Positions 60,180 through 64,000 of a stretch of 64,000 nucleotides of DNA are shown here, piece after piece. Location of the stretch: contig JAUIRK010000570.1 of assembly GCA_030549495.1 (NCBI GenBank), forward strand, positions 2,085,501 to 2,149,500. The letters are read 5' to 3'. The translations under genes were made by a program, and so were the position numbers. Below the pieces are notes generated by a model, which saw only the letters and a list, made by a program, of their open reading frames with translations, made no database searches and was not told where the DNA came from. Each line of letters begins with the position of its first letter. Within the stretch, counting starts at the first letter, position 1. This stretch comes from Nectonema munidae (taxonomy: Eukaryota > Nematomorpha > Nectonematoida > Nectonematidae).

Positions 60180-61780
60180 ACATACACACACATATATATC
60201 TATATCTATAGATTTATGTACATACAAATTTGTTAATTTTCAACTACATCAATTAATGCATAACCTATTTCATTTAATTTTGTTAATTACTTTATATGCT
60301 TTTTTAAAATCAATGTTTGATGGTTGTTATCCTACAGCTTTATGGCATTTTAATATTCCATCTAGAAGACATTTTTCTCTTTCGAGCATTTTCTTATTCC
60401 TAATCCCATTTGCTCTGCTTCTTATAATTCTAGCTTCAATATTCGTGTAAAATCATTAATATAATTATGGGAATGCTCAATAAAGGCCTACATTATCTAT
60501 TTATAATCCATTACTTTCCTTTATTTTGCAATAAATTTCTTTCTTTCTTCCTTCTTTCTTTCTTTCTTCTATTATGTTTAAATATTTTAAACTAGGGAAT
60601 AAACATATATTTCGTACTACCATAGGGAGGGGTGGGATTGTTTAATTGGGTTCATAAAACGGTTCATCTGCGTAAGGTGAGGCGTTCAGTGGGAGGGTGT
60701 TCAAAAAGCATGATCAATAAAAATTATGTTTAAAATCTATTTTGCCCCCACTTATACGATTAAAAATTGAATTATAGGATCGTTCATGAAGATAGTAAAA
60801 AGACAAAATCTCTTTTTAAGATGATATCTGTCAAACAATAGCTATTAAGAATGCTGCCTGATTATTGTATAAACGTATTTCATGGTTATCAGAAAAGTTT
60901 GTAAAACAATGTGGTATTTATAGATCGATGGCGCTACCTTAAAAGGCAAAAAAACGTAAGATTGAGAAAAAAAAGGACGCCGACAGAGAGTGATTTCAAA
61001 TACAATATTTTGTTATAGTGGTAAGCAATGTTCCCACAAATTTTTTTGTTGTTTGCGCAAAAATAAAATCATCTGAGCAAAAAATATTTAAACCAAAAAC
61101 AACTACGTAATTTTTTAAAGAAATATTTAATATTTAGTTATATCTTATCAGGAAAAAAATGATTTTATAAATTTATTATTTAACTATTAATAGTGAAATT
61201 ATTGACAATGAACTCTAAAAAGTATTGAAAAAAACATAGAAATTAAATTTAAGAATTAATAAAATAAGGAATATCATTCACAAACTTTTTCACGTCTATC
61301 TTTTGTTTTTTTCTAAACTTCATCCAAGTTGATTTGTTCTTCACCAATTAAAAACATTTTGATTCTCATTAAATCATTTAATTCTTCAAACTCATCATCT
61401 CCACTCTTAAAATTATTGTGAGATTGACGTATGATAGCACCATTTCATTGATGAACTTCTTTCCAATTAAAATGGCTTTTCATCAATTTACGGATATTGC
61501 AACATTACCGAAATTTTTTTCACGATTAGTTGCTGCGCAAATATAAAAAAAACACCACTGGTAAGGCAAGGGGAGGACGGTGTCATGAATGTATTACATG
61601 TGATTTACAAGGTGCTAAGGGGAGTTGAAATTTCAATAATTTTGCGTTATGTAATATATGTACGTAGGACTTCTCAAATACGTTCCCTTAAGTGATTTTT
61701 CATTTTTGACTGGATTTGACGAGTAACAATTATAGAGACATGTTGAAAAAATTATGCAAGTATTTATTTAAGATTTATTA
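60180..61780. other. No recognisable gene; microsatellites
   Basis: CA/TA repeats sit at 60175-60210 and a TTTC-rich run at about 60535-60571. The plus frame at 60157-60450 is hydrophobic and has no support as a gene; an AATAAAGG motif near 60480 could be a fossil polyadenylation signal. The rest is AT-rich. Confidence 0.35.
60535..60571. repeat. (TTTC)n microsatellite
   Basis: Imperfect TTTC/TTCC units. Confidence 0.8.
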
Positions 61781-61784
61781 TATA

Positions 61785-62080
61785 CAGGGTAATTGAAAAG
61801 TAACTCACTATTATTAAGTGCTAAAAATTTATTAGTAAACATTAATCTTTATAGAATATGATAAGAAAAAGCAAAGAGTTTTATTTAGAATTCAAAATAT
61901 GCGCCGGCATTCTTCACCAGGTTTTATAGCCATTTGGGAATCACATCAATGGCTTTTACATGGAACTCTTGTGGAATGCAAAACCTTATATTCTTCATTC
62001 AAGTTTTTTCAAAGTTGTAAGCTTGGTAGAGAAGACTTCCTCCTTTAACCAACCTCAAAGAAAAATGAAACCCGTTTTTT
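61785..62080 (-). pseudogene. Tc1/mariner-like 3' end
   Basis: A mariner-style tip, CAGGGTAATTGAAAAGTAAC, follows a TA dinucleotide at 61783-61784. About 120 bp inward the minus strand reads AIDVIPKWL then NAGAYFEF, resembling the last residues of mariner-type transposases just before the terminal repeat. The 5' part is missing or unrecognisable and the second tip was not found. Confidence 0.4.
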
Positions 62081-62236
62081 CTAATTAGCTCTTAATTATT
62101 GTCAATTTATTTTTTGAAAGTTACGGCTTTAATATTATTTATTACCTATGTTAAGTACTAATACAAATCAAATCAGTAAACAAGATTTTTGAAAATATAA
62201 ACAATCAAATGTTTCAGAATTCTAATTTTATTCAAA

Positions 62237-63918
62237 ACCGATTCTTTTTATTGGTTTTCTATTGTATTCCCACCTCGGATTATCACGTTTGAGGCACCAG
62301 CAATAGTCGGCAGTTTAATATCCACAAAAAAAAGGAAAGTTTAATATCTTTCCTCCATTACTGGTATATCTTGATGGAAGCGTTCTCCTTGCCCTTCGCT
62401 GTAATCTCCGCAGTTTGGGGGAAAAAATCCAGATGAGCCTTTAAAAAATAAATTTTCAACGACATTGTCGCACCGAGGCACTTATAGTTCTGAAGAAGTT
62501 TTTTAACTATGACCTTCTAGTTGTTACTTCGATGAATACCCAAAAAAAATTCGACTAATGACTTGAAAGAAGTCCATGCTTTTTTCTCCTTTATGTTCAT
62601 ACACTTTTCAAATGTACTGTCCTTCATTAGTACTCTAATCCCTGGACCATCAAAAATGCCTATGAATTTTTTTTATAAGAAAATCAATAATTGAGCTGTC
62701 TTCAACAAGTGCTTTAATGAAGTTTTTCATAAGACTAAGTTTAATGTTTAGAGGTGGAAGCAAGATTTTTTGTGCCGGTACAAGAGGATCAGATAAAATC
62801 TTATGTGATCCTTTTTTTATTTCGCTTCTTGGAGGCCATTCTTTTTTGTTGAAATGTAAGTTGTCAGCTCAACTATCCCATAGGCACGAAAAGAATGGAA
62901 ATTTGGTGTATCCGCCTTGTAACCCCATTAAGATACCAACAACCTGAAAGTTAATAAAAAAAATATAAATTTTTGTAAGAATAAATGAAACTTAGTAAAA
63001 TTACTTTTAAATTTCCGAATATCAACCACTGATATTCTTCATATTTAAAAAAAAATATAAAAAAAAGATAAAATAAAATCTTTTTTTCTTTAATTAGGAA
63101 GAGATTCAAAATAGTTACCGATGTTCAGCAAAACAGCTTTGAAACTTTTAAGAGAAGAGTCTAAATAAAGTCGCCAGTTCTTAGAATGGTATTCGACTCC
63201 TAAAGTTTCAATCAACTTTCTAACATTCTTACAATAAACAAAAGGAGAGTCGCTGTTGTAAGCAAAAAACTCTCTAAATTTTTTTCCCTTTCTCTATACC
63301 AGGCAAATGTAGTTTTTGGGGCTAACAAGTTATCTTGCTTCAATGGCGAGCCCAATAACTGAGCAGATTCTTTCGACAGGGCCAAGTCTCTGACTAAATC
63401 ATTAAGCTTAGCTTGAGTCATGTGAATTGGTTCAAAATTATTCATAGTACATGTAAAGGAATTGTCGTAAGAGGATTCACCATCATCCGAGCTTGAAAAT
63501 GAGTGAATGTTTGAGGGTTTATCGGGTACTGGCACCTCTGGACCATGATGAACAGGTTTAATAGCAGATGCAACATCTGGGTATATTACTGATGCTTTTT
63601 TCTTTTGGTTTATGTCTTTCAAATATGTCAAGCAAAAATAGCAATCTGTGCAATGATCCTAGTGCTCACGCCAAACCATAGGAATTCCAAAAGCCAGTTC
63701 AGGTGGCTTTCCATTCATTCATCTTCTCAAACTTTCAACGCAAGTTCGGCAACTGATATGCTGTGCAAACGGCTTGTCCTAGTCGTCCAGTTGACCACAA
63801 AATATTCATGATGGGATTTTTTGACAAACTTGGTAATTTTCGACACTTGGCCAGGAAACTTGATCTTACAGCAAATATAACAAAACCTATCAGGGTCGTT
63901 TAAACACTTTCTATACAT
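62237..63918 (-). pseudogene. Unclassified DDE-like repetitive gene, intron-bearing, mostly preserved
   Basis: The minus strand begins YRKCLNDPDRFCYIC at 63915, a Cys-rich N-terminus. It continues through MTQAKLNDLVRDLALSKESA (about 63420), EFFAYNSDSPFVYCKN and NWRLYLDSSLKSFKAVLL (about 63240-63120). Then YEEYQWLIFGNLK is followed by GTAATT, and TTTCAG precedes VVGILMGLQGGY (62945), so an intron of roughly 60 bp is likely. Next come FLPPLNIKLSLMKNF-like text (about 62750) and GQGERFHQDIPVMEERY (about 62390-62340). The end reads ADYCWCLKRDNP to a stop near 62237. About 40 residues before YEEYQW are replaced by A/T runs and some frames shift, so it looks dead. Asp (LDSS), Asp/Asn (GNLK) and Glu (GERFHQD) could be a DDE triad; that is inference. 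I recall many such uncharacterised arthropod proteins. A second fragment is at 28185. Confidence 0.65.
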
Positions 63919-64000
63919 ATTTAATTATTTCTAAATAAAAAAATCTTTTTGAATACTGATAAACCTAAATAAATTTGTATATGAAGTGATGAAAAAAAAA

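Noticed and set aside
1-64000. Bacterial-type systems (CRISPR, operons, toxin-antitoxin, phage)
   Set aside because: No regularly spaced repeats, no operon-like gene packing and no ribosome-binding sites; everything fits an AT-rich animal genome.

Overview
The window is AT-rich eukaryotic DNA made of short exons, long introns and a dense mix of transposon fossils. Animal-type transposon families (piggyBac, hAT, MULE, Tc1/mariner, several LINE types, Ty3/gypsy) and compact minus-strand genes point to an arthropod. A crustacean such as a parasitic copepod would fit, but that is an inference from general character, not from a diagnostic marker. No rRNA, organelle gene, bacterial operon or CRISPR array is visible.

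Host genes. Two minus-strand spliced genes can be assembled because their exon phases agree. Gene 1 (about 8519 down to 315, running off the left edge) has six visible exons and encodes a Lys/Ser-rich intracellular protein. Gene 2 (20242 down to 18054) has three phase-0 exons and encodes a complete protein of 117 residues. Neither is recognised. A possible two-helix membrane microprotein (31777-31589) and a possible terminal exon (43175-42975) are weaker calls.

Layout. 0.3-8.5 kb: gene 1, with a hAT MITE and an antisense LINE in its introns. 9.7-11.1 kb: piggyBac remnant. 12.05-14.59 kb: GC-rich DNA transposon with a perfect 8-bp target duplication and a nearly intact transposase. 15-17.6 kb: foldback repeat, gypsy integrase fragment and TTAA MITE. 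18-20.2 kb: gene 2. 20.87-21.97 kb: hAT element with a perfect duplication. 23-40 kb: MITEs, LINE pieces, a fragment of an unclassified transposase-like family, an interleaved double palindrome, and hAT and Tigger remnants. 43.7-47.2 kb: hAT and MULE remnants, the MULE split by a SINE-like insertion. 47.5-57.4 kb: two direct copies of one long repeat flanking an old Ty3/gypsy element, the second copy loaded with four further insertions. 58.1-60.2 kb: LINE with endonuclease and reverse transcriptase. 61.8-63.9 kb: mariner tail and a larger, intron-bearing copy of the unclassified family.

Most of the DNA is accumulated insertions. The clearest unusual items are the GC-rich transposon, the entangled pair of TTAA palindromes at 29977-30232, and an 8-bp-TSD element carrying an in-frame 42-bp minisatellite. 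Several insertions can be dated relative to each other from nested positions and an empty site in the paralogous repeat copy. Base-composition statements are judged by eye.
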